DNA of 61,337 bases. It comes from Fibrobacter sp. UWR4. GTDB lineage: Bacteria > Fibrobacterota > Fibrobacteria > Fibrobacterales > Fibrobacteraceae. A program made the position numbers and the translations under genes. The first letter of the stretch is position 1. Each line of letters begins with the position of its first letter. The notes under the pieces were generated by a model. That model saw only the letters and a program-made list of their open reading frames with translations. It was not told the origin of the DNA and made no database searches. The stretch lies in NCBI RefSeq assembly GCF_003149045.1, contig NZ_QGDU01000021.1, positions 1 through 61,337 on the forward strand, in the 5' to 3' direction. Of the stretch, positions 51,921 through 60,670 are shown piece by piece.

Positions 51921-52877
51921 ATGAAGATCTTGTCCAAAACGTTGCTGGCATCCACGCTATTGTCTGCGGGATTGGCTCAGGCTGATAATTTCCTGGGACC
52001 CCTTACCTGGCGAGATTCCACCTGGGATTATCGTTCTGAAGATCCTCAGAATATCCAGGCTGAAGTTTCCGTACCTAAGCTTTCTGCAGTGATTGGCTTG
52101 ACTGCAGCTGTTTATGGTGCTGCCTATGGCTTTGTTTTTGCAAAGGGCTGGTGGGACGAAGAAGGCAATGATTTCCACTTCGAGAATGATTTTGATTATG
52201 CCCTCAACTTGGATAAGCTGGGGCATTTTGCATCTGGGGTGCTTCTTGGCGAAATTTTTTACGAAGGTTACCGCTGGGCAGGAATTTCCGAATTCCGTTC
52301 CTACTTGTTTGCAGGTCTGTCTGCTGTATCCACCCATATTGCCATTGACGTAAAGGATGGGTACGCGCCAAAGTGGGGCTTCAGTATTTTTGACGTGCTA
52401 TCGGGATCTCTAGGGGGCTTCTTGCCCATGGCGGAACGCTATGTGCCCCTGTTCAAGTACGTGGATCTCAAATGGAGCTACTGGATTAATTCAAATGCCT
52501 ATTATGACCAGGAACACGATGCTTCTGGCGGTGGAATCTTTACGGATGACTATGTGAACCAGACTTTCTGGGCATCATTCAAGCCTTATCGTATGTTGCC
52601 TGCTTCCGTTCGGAAGTATTATCCCAGTTGGCTTGCTGTTGCGGCTGGACTTAGTATTGACGAAGGCGTGTTCACCAAGGAATATAAGCATCATCATAGA
52701 TCTGTTGCTCATAGGGAAGTCTATATTGCTTTGGACTATGATCTGGAAGCCTTTAGACCCCAAAGTCGCTGGGCTAGAACCCTCATTAAGTACCTGAATT
52801 ACATTAAGTTTCCTGCTCCCACCGTGCAGGTTTATCCTGACGTGAAGTGGTTCCTACTTTATCCTATCAAGTTCTAA
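51921..52877 (+). CDS. DUF2279 (YfiM-like) envelope protein
   Basis: The 318-residue product has a signal peptide (MKILSKTLLASTLLSAGLAQA). The conserved DUF2279 core is LDKLGHFASGVLLGEIFYEGYRWAG, FAGLSAVSTHIAIDVKDGYAPKWGFSIFDVLSGSLGGFLP, with the typical His and Asp positions. The family is found in outer membranes or periplasm of Gram-negative bacteria and has no established activity. The ATG at 51921 was chosen over an in-frame TTG at 51912, which is part of the -10 box. It ends at a strong terminator. Confidence 0.82.
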   Translation: MKILSKTLLASTLLSAGLAQADNFLGPLTWRDSTWDYRSEDPQNIQAEVSVPKLSAVIGLTAAVYGAAYGFVFAKGWWDEEGNDFHFENDFDYALNLDKLGHFASGVLLGEIFYEGYRWAGISEFRSYLFAGLSAVSTHIAIDVKDGYAPKWGFSIFDVLSGSLGGFLPMAERYVPLFKYVDLKWSYWINSNAYYDQEHDASGGGIFTDDYVNQTFWASFKPYRMLPASVRKYYPSWLAVAAGLSIDEGVFTKEYKHHHRSVAHREVYIALDYDLEAFRPQSRWARTLIKYLNYIKFPAPTVQVYPDVKWFLLYPIKF

Positions 52878-52902
52878 TTTTTTTTGTTTTTAAAGAAAAA
52901 TC

Positions 52903-52939
52903 CATAAAAAAGGCCCCGCTTTACAGCGGGGCCTTTTTT
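52903..52939. terminator. Bidirectional terminator
   Basis: GGCCCCGCT-TTAC-AGCGGGGCC with an A-run before and a T-run after, between convergent genes. Confidence 0.9.
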
Positions 52940-52958
52940 ATCGTTCTAACAGTCTACA

Positions 52959-54449
52959 TTAGAAGCTGAATACCATTTCAGCGCCCATGCGGAATGCGAC
53001 ATCGTCGTCATCGTTGTTGTCGCCAACGGGGATGTCGAACATACCGGTAGCCATGATGGACAGGTTTTCAACCGGTTCGATATAGACGCGAGCACCGAGA
53101 TCCAGGGTGGAGATGTCTGCGTCGTCATCCAGGGTGTTGGTGTGGAATTCAACAGGAATACCGATCTTGATGAATTCTGCGAACTTGAATGCAGGTTCTG
53201 CATAGGCGAACATGTATTCCGGAACGTCGTTAGCAACTTCGTTACGGCCCAGGTCGTCGTTAGACAGGAATGCATAGAAGAAGGAGGTCTTGATCTGGAA
53301 GATGGATACTTCGAAGCTGGGTTCTGCCAAGATGGTGTGTGCAGCAGAAGTCATGTCAACGTTGCCACCGTCAGCCAGGTAGTCAGCATGGAAGCCGTAA
53401 ACTGCGCGGAAGCTGAAGCCACCGAGAGTAAGGCCTGCGTCGATACCAGCATGGAGTTCGTTGTGTTCAGCTTCCTGGTAGGACTTGTAGTCTACGTACG
53501 GACGGAGGTGCTGACCAGCATAGTTGAATTCATATGCCAAGTGGAGGTTGTAGTTGGCATCGTCATCAGCAGCAACGCGGAAGTCGTTTGCGTTACGAGC
53601 AAAGCCGAAGCCCAGTTCGAGACCGGCAAGGCCGATCTGCATACCGCGGATGTCATGTTCCTTCATACCTGCGGCGGTGTAGGTCGGATCGTCATAGTCG
53701 TAGTAAGCCTTGAATGCGCCTTCCATGAAGGTCAGGTCGCCCACCTGAACGTAGAAGAAGTCAGCCGGCTGATACTTGATCCATGCGCCGTTGTAGCCAA
53801 CACCAGCGTTTTCAGCTGCTGCGTCAGCTTCGAGGCCAACGAAAGCGGTCCACTTTTCGTTGAACTTAACGTCGAAGTTCAGGTCGACGGTAGTAGCATA
53901 TTCGTGCTTCAGGTCGCCATCTGCAAAGATATCGTTGGTGTAAGCATCCAGTTCAACTTCACCGGACATCTTGACTTCCATGTTAGCCTTGGAAGTGCCT
54001 TCGTTCATGGAAGCCTTCAGAGCGTCCATTGCGTTGCCAGCTGCATTTGCAACTTCGGAAACGTCGGTGTTTTCTGCGGGAGCAGCTTCTTCAGCCTTCT
54101 GAGCTTCGGCAGCAGCCTTTTCTTCTTCAGCCTTCTTAGCTTCAGCAGCGGCCTTTTCTTCTTCAGCCTTCTTGGCTTCAGCAGCGGCCTTTTCTTCTTC
54201 AGCCTTCTTAGCTTCAGCAGCAGCCTTTTCTTCTTCAGCCTTCTTGGCTTCAGCGGCGGCCTTTTCTTCTTCGGCCTTCTTGGCTTCATCGGCCTTGGCT
54301 TCTTCAGCAGCCTTTACAGAGTCTGCCTGGGCAACAGCCGGAGCTGCTTCCTGTGCGGGAGCTGCGGCGGGAGCTGCAGCGGGTGCCTGTGCAAATGCGC
54401 CAGCGGCTGCGAGGCCGAGAGCGATTGCGGAGAGCTTCATCTTGTTCAT
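52959..54449 (-). CDS. Outer-membrane barrel protein with Ala/Glu/Lys 12-residue repeats
   Basis: The 496-residue product has a signal peptide (MNKMKLSAIALGLAAAGAFA), an Ala/Pro linker and a repetitive helix made of about six copies of KKAEEEKAAAEA (about residues 55-120). A barrel-like C-terminal part (about 160-496) with alternating strands follows, ending EMVFSF. The terminal Phe is the usual outer-membrane barrel signal. The repeats could span the periplasm or contact peptidoglycan (inference). AAGGAGA lies before the ATG at 54449 and decides the start. Its strong codon bias suggests abundance. It resembles the 4545-5804 protein in plan, not clearly in sequence. Confidence 0.8.
   Translation of the reverse strand: MNKMKLSAIALGLAAAGAFAQAPAAAPAAAPAQEAAPAVAQADSVKAAEEAKADEAKKAEEEKAAAEAKKAEEEKAAAEAKKAEEEKAAAEAKKAEEEKAAAEAKKAEEEKAAAEAQKAEEAAPAENTDVSEVANAAGNAMDALKASMNEGTSKANMEVKMSGEVELDAYTNDIFADGDLKHEYATTVDLNFDVKFNEKWTAFVGLEADAAAENAGVGYNGAWIKYQPADFFYVQVGDLTFMEGAFKAYYDYDDPTYTAAGMKEHDIRGMQIGLAGLELGFGFARNANDFRVAADDDANYNLHLAYEFNYAGQHLRPYVDYKSYQEAEHNELHAGIDAGLTLGGFSFRAVYGFHADYLADGGNVDMTSAAHTILAEPSFEVSIFQIKTSFFYAFLSNDDLGRNEVANDVPEYMFAYAEPAFKFAEFIKIGIPVEFHTNTLDDDADISTLDLGARVYIEPVENLSIMATGMFDIPVGDNNDDDDVAFRMGAEMVFSF
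54091..54288 (-). repeat. 36-bp coding repeats in the outer-membrane protein gene
   Basis: About five and a half near-identical 36-bp units encode the KKAEEEKAAAEA repeat. Third-position differences between units show some age. Copy number could vary by slippage. Confidence 0.75.
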
Positions 54450-54567
54450 CTCTATCTCCTTGAGATTTGTTATTGTGAAAAACACAATGCAATTTAGTTA
54501 CTTTTTACTGATTTTTGAACCCCTTTTTTTCAAAAAATCGCCTATTTTCAGTTGTGAAATAATTTTG

Positions 54568-54573
54568 TATCTT
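54568..54573 (+). promoter_or_regulatory. -10 box directly before the 54580 FISUMP gene
   Basis: TATCTT ends 6 bases before the ATG; no Shine-Dalgarno sequence is present. Confidence 0.35.
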
Positions 54574-54579
54574 TTTGAT

Positions 54580-55176
54580 ATGCAACGAGTTTACGACATT
54601 TGTCCGTTTTTTACATGTTCCGTTATAGGTTTTTCCCTGCTTGTAACTTCCGTATGGGCGCTACCCCAGACGGGTACGTTTAAGGATAACCGAGACGGGA
54701 AGACGTATAGGACCGTAGTGATCGGTTCCAAGACCTGGCTTGCGGAGAATTTGAACTATAAAACCAAGAGTGGCAGTGAGTGCTACGACGGAAACGAGGC
54801 GAATTGCGCGAAATTTGGCCGTCTTTACACCTTTGAAGCCGCCCGAAAGGCCTGCCCTGCAGGCTGGCATCTTCCTGAGAATGAGGAATGGACCTGGTTC
54901 AAGACCTTTATTGAGGACAGTGATGGTAAGGAGGCCGCCTGGATGAGCCTGAAATCCCGTGACAAGTGGGACGGCTCCGATCGATACGGTTTTGACGTGG
55001 TTCCTGGAGGCAAGGCTACCGATGGATTTATGGATCTGGGGATTTCCGCCCATTTCTGGAGCGCAACGGAAGAGGACGGTGACGCCTTTGGCTGGCACCT
55101 TGCTCCTCCAGGGGATTTTTCCCGTGATTTTGACATTAGCACCAATATGTACTCGGTGCGTTGTCTAAAAAACTAG
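54580..55176 (+). CDS. FISUMP-domain secreted protein
   Basis: The 198-residue protein has a signal-like hydrophobic start (CSVIGFSLLVTSVWA, about residues 12-26) and one FISUMP domain: FKDNRDGKTYRTVVIGSKTWLAENLNY, CYDGNEANCAKFGRLYTFEAA, CPAGWHLPENEEW, FDVVPGGKAT, FWSATEE and YSVRCLKN. This is close to the textbook FISUMP sequence. The start was put at 54580 because the reading frame further upstream runs antisense through the Ala/Glu repeats of the neighbouring gene. Unlike the other three FISUMP proteins it has no clear lipobox. Confidence 0.85.
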   Translation: MQRVYDICPFFTCSVIGFSLLVTSVWALPQTGTFKDNRDGKTYRTVVIGSKTWLAENLNYKTKSGSECYDGNEANCAKFGRLYTFEAARKACPAGWHLPENEEWTWFKTFIEDSDGKEAAWMSLKSRDKWDGSDRYGFDVVPGGKATDGFMDLGISAHFWSATEEDGDAFGWHLAPPGDFSRDFDISTNMYSVRCLKN

Positions 55177-55199
55177 ACTAGACCGCCTGCTTCACTAAA

Positions 55200-56171
55200 T
55201 TAGAACTTGTGGTTCCAGCTGAAGGCAATTCGGTAGAAGGACCATTCACGACCGCTCTTGACCAGGAGCGGTTCTTCGTCTGAGTTTTCGTGCATGGTGG
55301 CAAAGCTTCGACCGCCTTCGAAGGTAATGAGGCTCATGAGGGAGTTCTTGTAGTTGAGCCTGAAGTTCATTAGGAGGCTCAGGTCGATCCACATGAAGTC
55401 CCCATCAAAAGCGCGGTAGATCTTGTTGTAGTCTGCCGGATCGTAGTGTCCGTAGAATTCGGCCATGACACCCACCATCTGGAGGATGATTGGCATCTGG
55501 TAGCCAAGGACGCCGGTAATGTAGTACTGCCAGCCGTTTGCCTCGCCGGGGAATACTTGCCAGCACCAGATATCGCCGTCATCCACGCCGGTAATCCCTT
55601 CGTAAATCCATTTGTAGGTGGCCTGCATGACCACATGGCTCCAGTCCCCGCTAATGAGGGCGCCGGTATCGAACTGGAAGGTGGCAGATGCCCAGTAATC
55701 ATAATAATAGTGGGCGAAGGGGGTAAGACTCTTGTATTCCTGTTTCTTCAGGCTATAGACGCTCATTCCGTCAAAGCCGAGAGGATTCCAGCCTGTACCG
55801 ATGGATCCGCCTGCAGAGAATACCAGGAAGGGAACCGGGGTAAAGTCCAGGGATACCAGGGGGCGGACAGAAAGAGGGGAAAGCTCAAAGGTGCCGTTGA
55901 ATTTCAGGTCGGCGTCCTTCAGCAACCAGTGTTCGCCCAGGGGTGTGGGGAGGGTGTAAGTGGCGTTGAAGCGGGTTACGGCCTTTGCGCCGCTGAATGG
56001 GCCATTCAATCCTGCGAAGTGGTCGTCTCCGGTTTCGTAATCCACGTCGGTGTAGATTGCGGCGACTGTGGTAAGGGACAGGGAAAGGGGATTCTTCTTC
56101 TGGGTGTCGCCCTCTTCGGCAAAGAGTGCAATGGGCAACAGGGACAGGGCGAGCAACTTCTTGAAATTCAC
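55200..56171 (-). CDS. Probable outer-membrane protein, function unknown
   Basis: The 323-residue product starts with GTG (56171), with AAGG about 12 bases before it. It has a signal peptide (MNFKKLLALSLLPIALFAEE). The remainder is rich in aromatic residues arranged as beta strands (LDFTPVPFLVFSAGGSIGTGW, FAHYYYDYWASATFQF, FYRIAFSWNHKF) and ends in Phe, consistent with an outer-membrane barrel. No family is recognised. It is convergent with the FISUMP gene, separated by only 23 bases without an obvious terminator. Confidence 0.7.
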   Translation of the reverse strand: MNFKKLLALSLLPIALFAEEGDTQKKNPLSLSLTTVAAIYTDVDYETGDDHFAGLNGPFSGAKAVTRFNATYTLPTPLGEHWLLKDADLKFNGTFELSPLSVRPLVSLDFTPVPFLVFSAGGSIGTGWNPLGFDGMSVYSLKKQEYKSLTPFAHYYYDYWASATFQFDTGALISGDWSHVVMQATYKWIYEGITGVDDGDIWCWQVFPGEANGWQYYITGVLGYQMPIILQMVGVMAEFYGHYDPADYNKIYRAFDGDFMWIDLSLLMNFRLNYKNSLMSLITFEGGRSFATMHENSDEEPLLVKSGREWSFYRIAFSWNHKF

Positions 56172-56258
56172 GGGGTATACCTTTTTTTTCTGAACCTTCT
56201 TGCTCTAAAAGATAATTTATCAAAAAAAGAAAAACATGCTAATTTGATGGATTTATAG

Positions 56259-56264
56259 TATAAT
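56259..56264 (+). promoter_or_regulatory. -10 box directly before the MFS gene
   Basis: TATAAT ends 7 bases before the ATG at 56272; no Shine-Dalgarno sequence is present. Confidence 0.4.
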
Positions 56265-56271
56265 TCAAAAT

Positions 56272-57603
56272 ATGGTTTTCCTTCTGATTGTCATCTACGT
56301 CGCCTTTATTGGTCTCGGGCTGCCCGATACCATTCTTGGTGCTGCCTGGCCGTTGATGCAGAAGGACCTGTCGGCCCCGTTATCTGCTGCGGGATTGTTA
56401 TCCATTATTGTAAGTGTCGGAACCATCATTTCAAGCTTGTTTACTCCCGGATTGGTTTGCCGGATGGGGACGGGTAAGCTGGTGGTGTTCAGTATTGCCT
56501 GTACGGCGGTTGCGGCTGCCGGGTATGGAATTTCCCAGACATTCTGGATGATGTGCCTTTTCGCCATTCCGATGGGGTTAGGTGCTGGTGCCATCGATGT
56601 TTCCTTGAATAATTTTGCCGCCATTCATCTGGAATCCAAACATGTGAACTGGCTTCATGCTAGCTGGGGTGTGGGGGCTTGCCTTGGACCTGCCATTTTA
56701 TCCGCTTCCGTATTTTTGGGGACGGGCTGGCGTGGCGCCTATGAATTGAATGCGGTCTTACTGGGCGGGATTGTTCTGCTAATGATTTTTTCCCTACCGC
56801 TTTGGACACGGACGGAAAAGCGGAAGACACCAGATGTTGCGGGTAGTGCGAATCGTAACAAGCCAGAACCGGAAGAAATTTCCCTTCGGGCAGCATTGTG
56901 CGTTCCAGGAATGAAGTTATCCTTTTGGACGTTCTTCTTCTACTCCGCACTGGAAATTTCTACAGGGCTTTGGTGCGGTACCTACCTGGTTGCCCGTGGT
57001 TTTGATCCTGGGGTAGGGGCCCTTGCTGTTTCCATGATGTTTGCAAGCGTCATGATTGGACGTGTTGTCAGTGGCTTCTTTGCCATCCGCTTTACGGATA
57101 TGCGCCTAGTCCATGCGGGAATCGCCATCGTGATTGTGGGCTGCTTCGCCTTGATTTTGCCCTTGCCTCTATGGTTTACTCCCGTGTGCATTTGCCTGTT
57201 GGGGCTAGGTTGCGCTCCTGTCTATCCTTCCCTGATTCATGCTACTCCCGCTCGTTTTGGAGAGGTTCTTTCGGGACGGGCCATCAGTATCCAGATGGCG
57301 GGTTCCTATGTAGGTTCAGTCCTGATGCCTCCTACATTCGGATTTGTTGCGTCCCATTTCTCCGTAGCGCTTTGGCCGGTGGCTCTGGCTTTTTTTGTGG
57401 GAGGGCTTCTGGCCTGCGTCTGCCTGCTGGATTTTGTAACGCGAAAAAAATTGAATAACGCTTTTGCGGCTGAGCGCATTATGGATGTCTTGCACCAGTT
57501 TTCCCAGTTGGAGGCTGCCCGCAAGAGGATGCGTAAGGAACGCAGGCGGGCCAAATGGAAAGCCAAGCAGATTCAACTACAGAAAGCTCGTAAGAAACTC
57601 TAG
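56272..57603 (+). CDS. Major facilitator superfamily transporter
   Basis: The 443-residue protein has about twelve TM helices. It opens with FIGLGLPDTILGAAWPLMQKDL, a start common to FucP/YfkF-like sugar or drug carriers. GAGAIDVSLNNFAA and the loop after helix 2 (CRMGTGKLVVF) match MFS design. A long basic C-terminal tail (about residues 405-443, RKRMRKERRRAKWKAKQIQLQKARKK) is unusual and would lie in the cytoplasm. The substrate cannot be inferred. The pcrA gene follows 76 bases later with its own promoter. Confidence 0.85.
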   Translation: MVFLLIVIYVAFIGLGLPDTILGAAWPLMQKDLSAPLSAAGLLSIIVSVGTIISSLFTPGLVCRMGTGKLVVFSIACTAVAAAGYGISQTFWMMCLFAIPMGLGAGAIDVSLNNFAAIHLESKHVNWLHASWGVGACLGPAILSASVFLGTGWRGAYELNAVLLGGIVLLMIFSLPLWTRTEKRKTPDVAGSANRNKPEPEEISLRAALCVPGMKLSFWTFFFYSALEISTGLWCGTYLVARGFDPGVGALAVSMMFASVMIGRVVSGFFAIRFTDMRLVHAGIAIVIVGCFALILPLPLWFTPVCICLLGLGCAPVYPSLIHATPARFGEVLSGRAISIQMAGSYVGSVLMPPTFGFVASHFSVALWPVALAFFVGGLLACVCLLDFVTRKKLNNAFAAERIMDVLHQFSQLEAARKRMRKERRRAKWKAKQIQLQKARKKL

Positions 57604-57642
57604 TGTTTTGGGGGAGTTTCTGCGGATAAGGTCTAAAATCTC

Positions 57643-57671
57643 TTGACGGATACTGCACAAAAGTGTATCTT
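57643..57671 (+). promoter_or_regulatory. Promoter of pcrA
   Basis: TTGACG (57643-57648) and TATCTT (57666-57671) with a 17-base spacer. The -10 box ends 8 bases before the ATG, so the transcript should start at or beside the start codon. Confidence 0.65.
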
Positions 57672-57679
57672 TGTGCGGT

Positions 57680-59986
57680 ATGGATTTGCTTTCAAAACTA
57701 GATACAGAACAGCGTGAAGCTGTAGAGACTACGGAAGGTTTCGTTCGCGTCATTGCGGGCGCCGGTTCCGGCAAGACCCGGACGCTGACCCACCGCTATC
57801 TGTATCTGGCAAAGGAGCTGGGGATTTCCCCATCCAATATTCTTTGCGTCACCTTTACCAACAAGGCCGCTGGCGAAATGAAAAGCCGTATTCGTACCAT
57901 GCTGAAGGGGGACGATTCCGGATACATTTCCACCTTTCACGGTTTTTGCGTCCAGTTCCTGCGGGAGGATATCCATGTCCTGAATTATCCCAAGGAATTC
58001 ATGATCCTGGATGAAGATGACCAGAAGGCCTTGATTAAAAAGTCCTACGCGGAGCTGGGCTTGCATCTGAACGATCTGAAAATCAGTAGCGTCATGGATT
58101 TTATAGGGGGACGCAAGGCCAACGAGACGGATTATGTATCCCTCTTTGCCGAAAAGAATGGGGAAGATTTGCTGGAACTGATCGAATCCGCACCCGATAA
58201 ATGGCATAAGGTTTACTACCGCTATCTTTATGAACAGCGGAAAAATTTCGCCCTGGATTTTGATGACCTCATATTGGTGACGCTCTATATTCTGAAGCGC
58301 TTTCCGGAAAAGCTTGAAAAATGGTCCAAGCGCATGATGTATATCATGGTGGACGAGTTCCAGGATATTGACGGCCAGCAGTATCAATTGGCGGAACTGC
58401 TCAGCAGCTACCATAAGAATCTTTTCGTGGTGGGGGATCCGGACCAGACCATCTATACCTGGCGTGGTGCGGATGTGAACCGTATTCTGGATTTTGATCG
58501 TCACCACGATGGATGCAAGACTATTCTCCTGCAGAACAATTACCGTTCCACCCCCAGTATTCTGAAAGTTCCTGATTCAGTCATCCGGAATAATGAATTT
58601 CGTATCCAGAAGGTTTTAAAGCCTGTACGCGCAGGTGGCAAGACTCCGGTTTTCTATCACGCCAAGAATACCCGCAAGGAAGCGGAATGGATTGTGGAAC
58701 GCATCCAGCAGGCAGTGGAAAACGGGGTGGATTACAAGGATATTGCTGTTCTTTACCGCATGCATTCCCAGTCCCGCTCTGTAGAAGAAGCCTTGATGAG
58801 TAAGGAAATCCCTTACAAGGTTTATAGCGGTATCGGTTTTTACCAGCGCCAGGAAGTGAAGGATGTTCTTTGCTATTTGCGTATGCTGGTCTATGGCGAT
58901 GACCTGAGTTTTATGCGTGTGGTTAATACGCCTAAGCGCATGTTTGGCCCCAAGAAGCAGGCCATACTTGCAGCCTATGCCGAACGCCGCGGGCTCAATC
59001 TTTACGACGCCCTATTGGAAATTTATGTGGCCGCTGCCGCCGAAGATGCCGCGGTAGAGAATGATTCTGTCAAGCCGGATCTGGATTGTTCCGCTTTCAT
59101 GTCCCGTACGAAAGTCGGGGCGTTTGTCCAGCTGGTCGAAAAGTACCGTAGTGCCTATAAGGATATGGCCGTAAGCGACGTATTGACCAAGATGCTTCGT
59201 GAGTCGGGCTACGAGGAAATGCTCCGCCTGGATGGGGACGATGACCGCCTTAGTAACCTTGCTGAATTAAAGCAAGGCGTCATGGAGTTTGAAAAGAATT
59301 TCGAGGAAGACGCCACGTTAGATGAGTACCTGCAGAATATCGTATTGTTCACGAATGCCGACACTGATGGTTCCGCAGACGCAAATTCCGAAAATGGGGA
59401 TGCCGCCGAAAAGTCCCGCAAGAATCGCGTCCAGCTTATGACGATCCATAACGCCAAGGGGCTGGAATTCCCCTATGTGTTTGTTTGCGGATTGAACGAG
59501 GGATGTTTCCCGGTGAAGCGCGTGAAGAACAAGATCCAGCTGGAAGAGGAACGTAGGCTTGCTTACGTGGCCCTGACCCGTGCGGAAAATGTTCTCTGCA
59601 TGAGTGATTCTGAGGATAGCGCCGGTGGCGATGCCCAGTGCCGTTACCCGTCCCGTTTCCTGCTAGAGATGAACATGGATGACTTGGATGTGGTCCAGGG
59701 CTTTAGCGACGAATGGTACCAGGCTGCCAAACAGCATATTGCGGAGGTTGATCGCAATCGCGAACTTGGGGAAGGTCTTGACCTAGATGATTCAGGCGTG
59801 GATGGAGTTTCCGGCAAGAAGGCGCCTGTGGCAAAATTTGCGGAAGGTGACCGTGTGGTCCATAAAATAATGGGCGCCGGTACCGTAGTAGGCATCGACG
59901 CCGAGAATTTCTATTACGAGATCAAGTTCGATAAGATCGCGACCCACAGGGCCATTCAGTTTGACTATCCTCTAGAGGCCGAATAG
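57680..59986 (+). CDS. pcrA: UvrD/PcrA-type superfamily 1 DNA helicase
   Basis: The 768-residue ATP-dependent 3'-5' helicase acts in nucleotide excision repair and replication restart. Motifs visible are Walker A GAGSGKT (about 31-37), FTNKAAGEM (Ia), STFHGFCVQFLRED, VDEFQDI (II), GDPDQTIYTWRGAD (III), NYRSTPSIL, MTIHNAKGLEFPYVFV (V) and RRLAYVALTRAE (VI). The C-terminal FAEGDRVVHKIMGAGTVVGID is the SH3-like tail of PcrA. The ATG at 57680 was chosen over an in-frame TTG that lies in the promoter. Its last 15 bases overlap the end of convergent pgpA. Confidence 0.95.
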   Translation: MDLLSKLDTEQREAVETTEGFVRVIAGAGSGKTRTLTHRYLYLAKELGISPSNILCVTFTNKAAGEMKSRIRTMLKGDDSGYISTFHGFCVQFLREDIHVLNYPKEFMILDEDDQKALIKKSYAELGLHLNDLKISSVMDFIGGRKANETDYVSLFAEKNGEDLLELIESAPDKWHKVYYRYLYEQRKNFALDFDDLILVTLYILKRFPEKLEKWSKRMMYIMVDEFQDIDGQQYQLAELLSSYHKNLFVVGDPDQTIYTWRGADVNRILDFDRHHDGCKTILLQNNYRSTPSILKVPDSVIRNNEFRIQKVLKPVRAGGKTPVFYHAKNTRKEAEWIVERIQQAVENGVDYKDIAVLYRMHSQSRSVEEALMSKEIPYKVYSGIGFYQRQEVKDVLCYLRMLVYGDDLSFMRVVNTPKRMFGPKKQAILAAYAERRGLNLYDALLEIYVAAAAEDAAVENDSVKPDLDCSAFMSRTKVGAFVQLVEKYRSAYKDMAVSDVLTKMLRESGYEEMLRLDGDDDRLSNLAELKQGVMEFEKNFEEDATLDEYLQNIVLFTNADTDGSADANSENGDAAEKSRKNRVQLMTIHNAKGLEFPYVFVCGLNEGCFPVKRVKNKIQLEEERRLAYVALTRAENVLCMSDSEDSAGGDAQCRYPSRFLLEMNMDDLDVVQGFSDEWYQAAKQHIAEVDRNRELGEGLDLDDSGVDGVSGKKAPVAKFAEGDRVVHKIMGAGTVVGIDAENFYYEIKFDKIATHRAIQFDYPLEAE

Positions 59987-60553
59987 GGCTACGATTACGA
60001 ACATCAGTATTCCAGCGTACACACCGCCTAGCAAGTCATCTGCCATAACGCCCCATGCTCCGGGGAAGGCTTCGAACTTATGGATACCCAGGGGCTTCAG
60101 AATATCGAAAAAGCGGAACAGGGCGAATGCGATTCCCAAAATCCAGGGGTGTGCCAGGATGCTTGCCGTGGAAACGAAAGCGACGGACATGAAAATACCG
60201 CAAACTTCATCAATGACGATCCAGCCTGGATCTTCAGTTTGTGTATCCTTCATGGCTTTCTTCACGAAAGGGATGGCGGCAAAGAAGACGAAGAGGGCGG
60301 CGGCAAAAAAGGCGATGTTCAAGCCAGCGCTGTATCCCGCGAAAGTCAATTCCGGGCATCCGATCTTTGCAAACAGCAAAGCCATAGGGTAGGCTACGAT
60401 AGCGGCTGCCAAACTTCCCATGGTGCCGGGAGCCTTGGGGCTCATTCCAGAACCGAAGAAGGTACAAATCTGTGCGGAAACAAAATCCGTACCGCGCCAC
60501 TGGTGAGGCACACGCTTCTTGCCGTATTTTTCCCTAAGCTCTTCCTTGTTCAT
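59972..60553 (-). CDS. pgpA: Phosphatidylglycerophosphatase A
   Basis: The 193-residue inner-membrane enzyme removes phosphate from phosphatidylglycerol phosphate. It has about four TM helices and the PgpA motifs GMSPKAPGTMGSLAA, DPGWIVIDEVCGIF (acidic catalytic residues), RFFDILKPLGI and GAWGVMADDLLGGVYAG. The ATG at 60553 is preceded by a TATATT box ending 7 bases before it and by no Shine-Dalgarno sequence. Phosphatidylglycerol made here feeds Lgt, encoded elsewhere in this window. Confidence 0.94.
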   Translation of the reverse strand: MNKEELREKYGKKRVPHQWRGTDFVSAQICTFFGSGMSPKAPGTMGSLAAAIVAYPMALLFAKIGCPELTFAGYSAGLNIAFFAAALFVFFAAIPFVKKAMKDTQTEDPGWIVIDEVCGIFMSVAFVSTASILAHPWILGIAFALFRFFDILKPLGIHKFEAFPGAWGVMADDLLGGVYAGILMFVIVALFGL

Positions 60554-60560
60554 GCCGGCA

Positions 60561-60566
60561 AATATA
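60561..60566 (-). promoter_or_regulatory. -10 box directly before pgpA
   Basis: TATATT on the minus strand in the context ACTATATTTGCCGGCATG. Confidence 0.45.
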
Positions 60567-60670
60567 GTCAAAATTCCATAAGGATAAAAATCAAAAAAAA
60601 CAAAGACTATTGCGAATACGAAAAGAGTGTATATTTATACCGTATTTAATAAGTTTGAAGAGGATGTTAA

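Noticed and set aside
54172-54579. N-terminal extension of the FISUMP gene through Ser/Ala/Phe repeats
   Set aside because: The extension is antisense to the KKAEEEKAAAEA repeats. A signal-like start and a -10 box fit the ATG at 54580.
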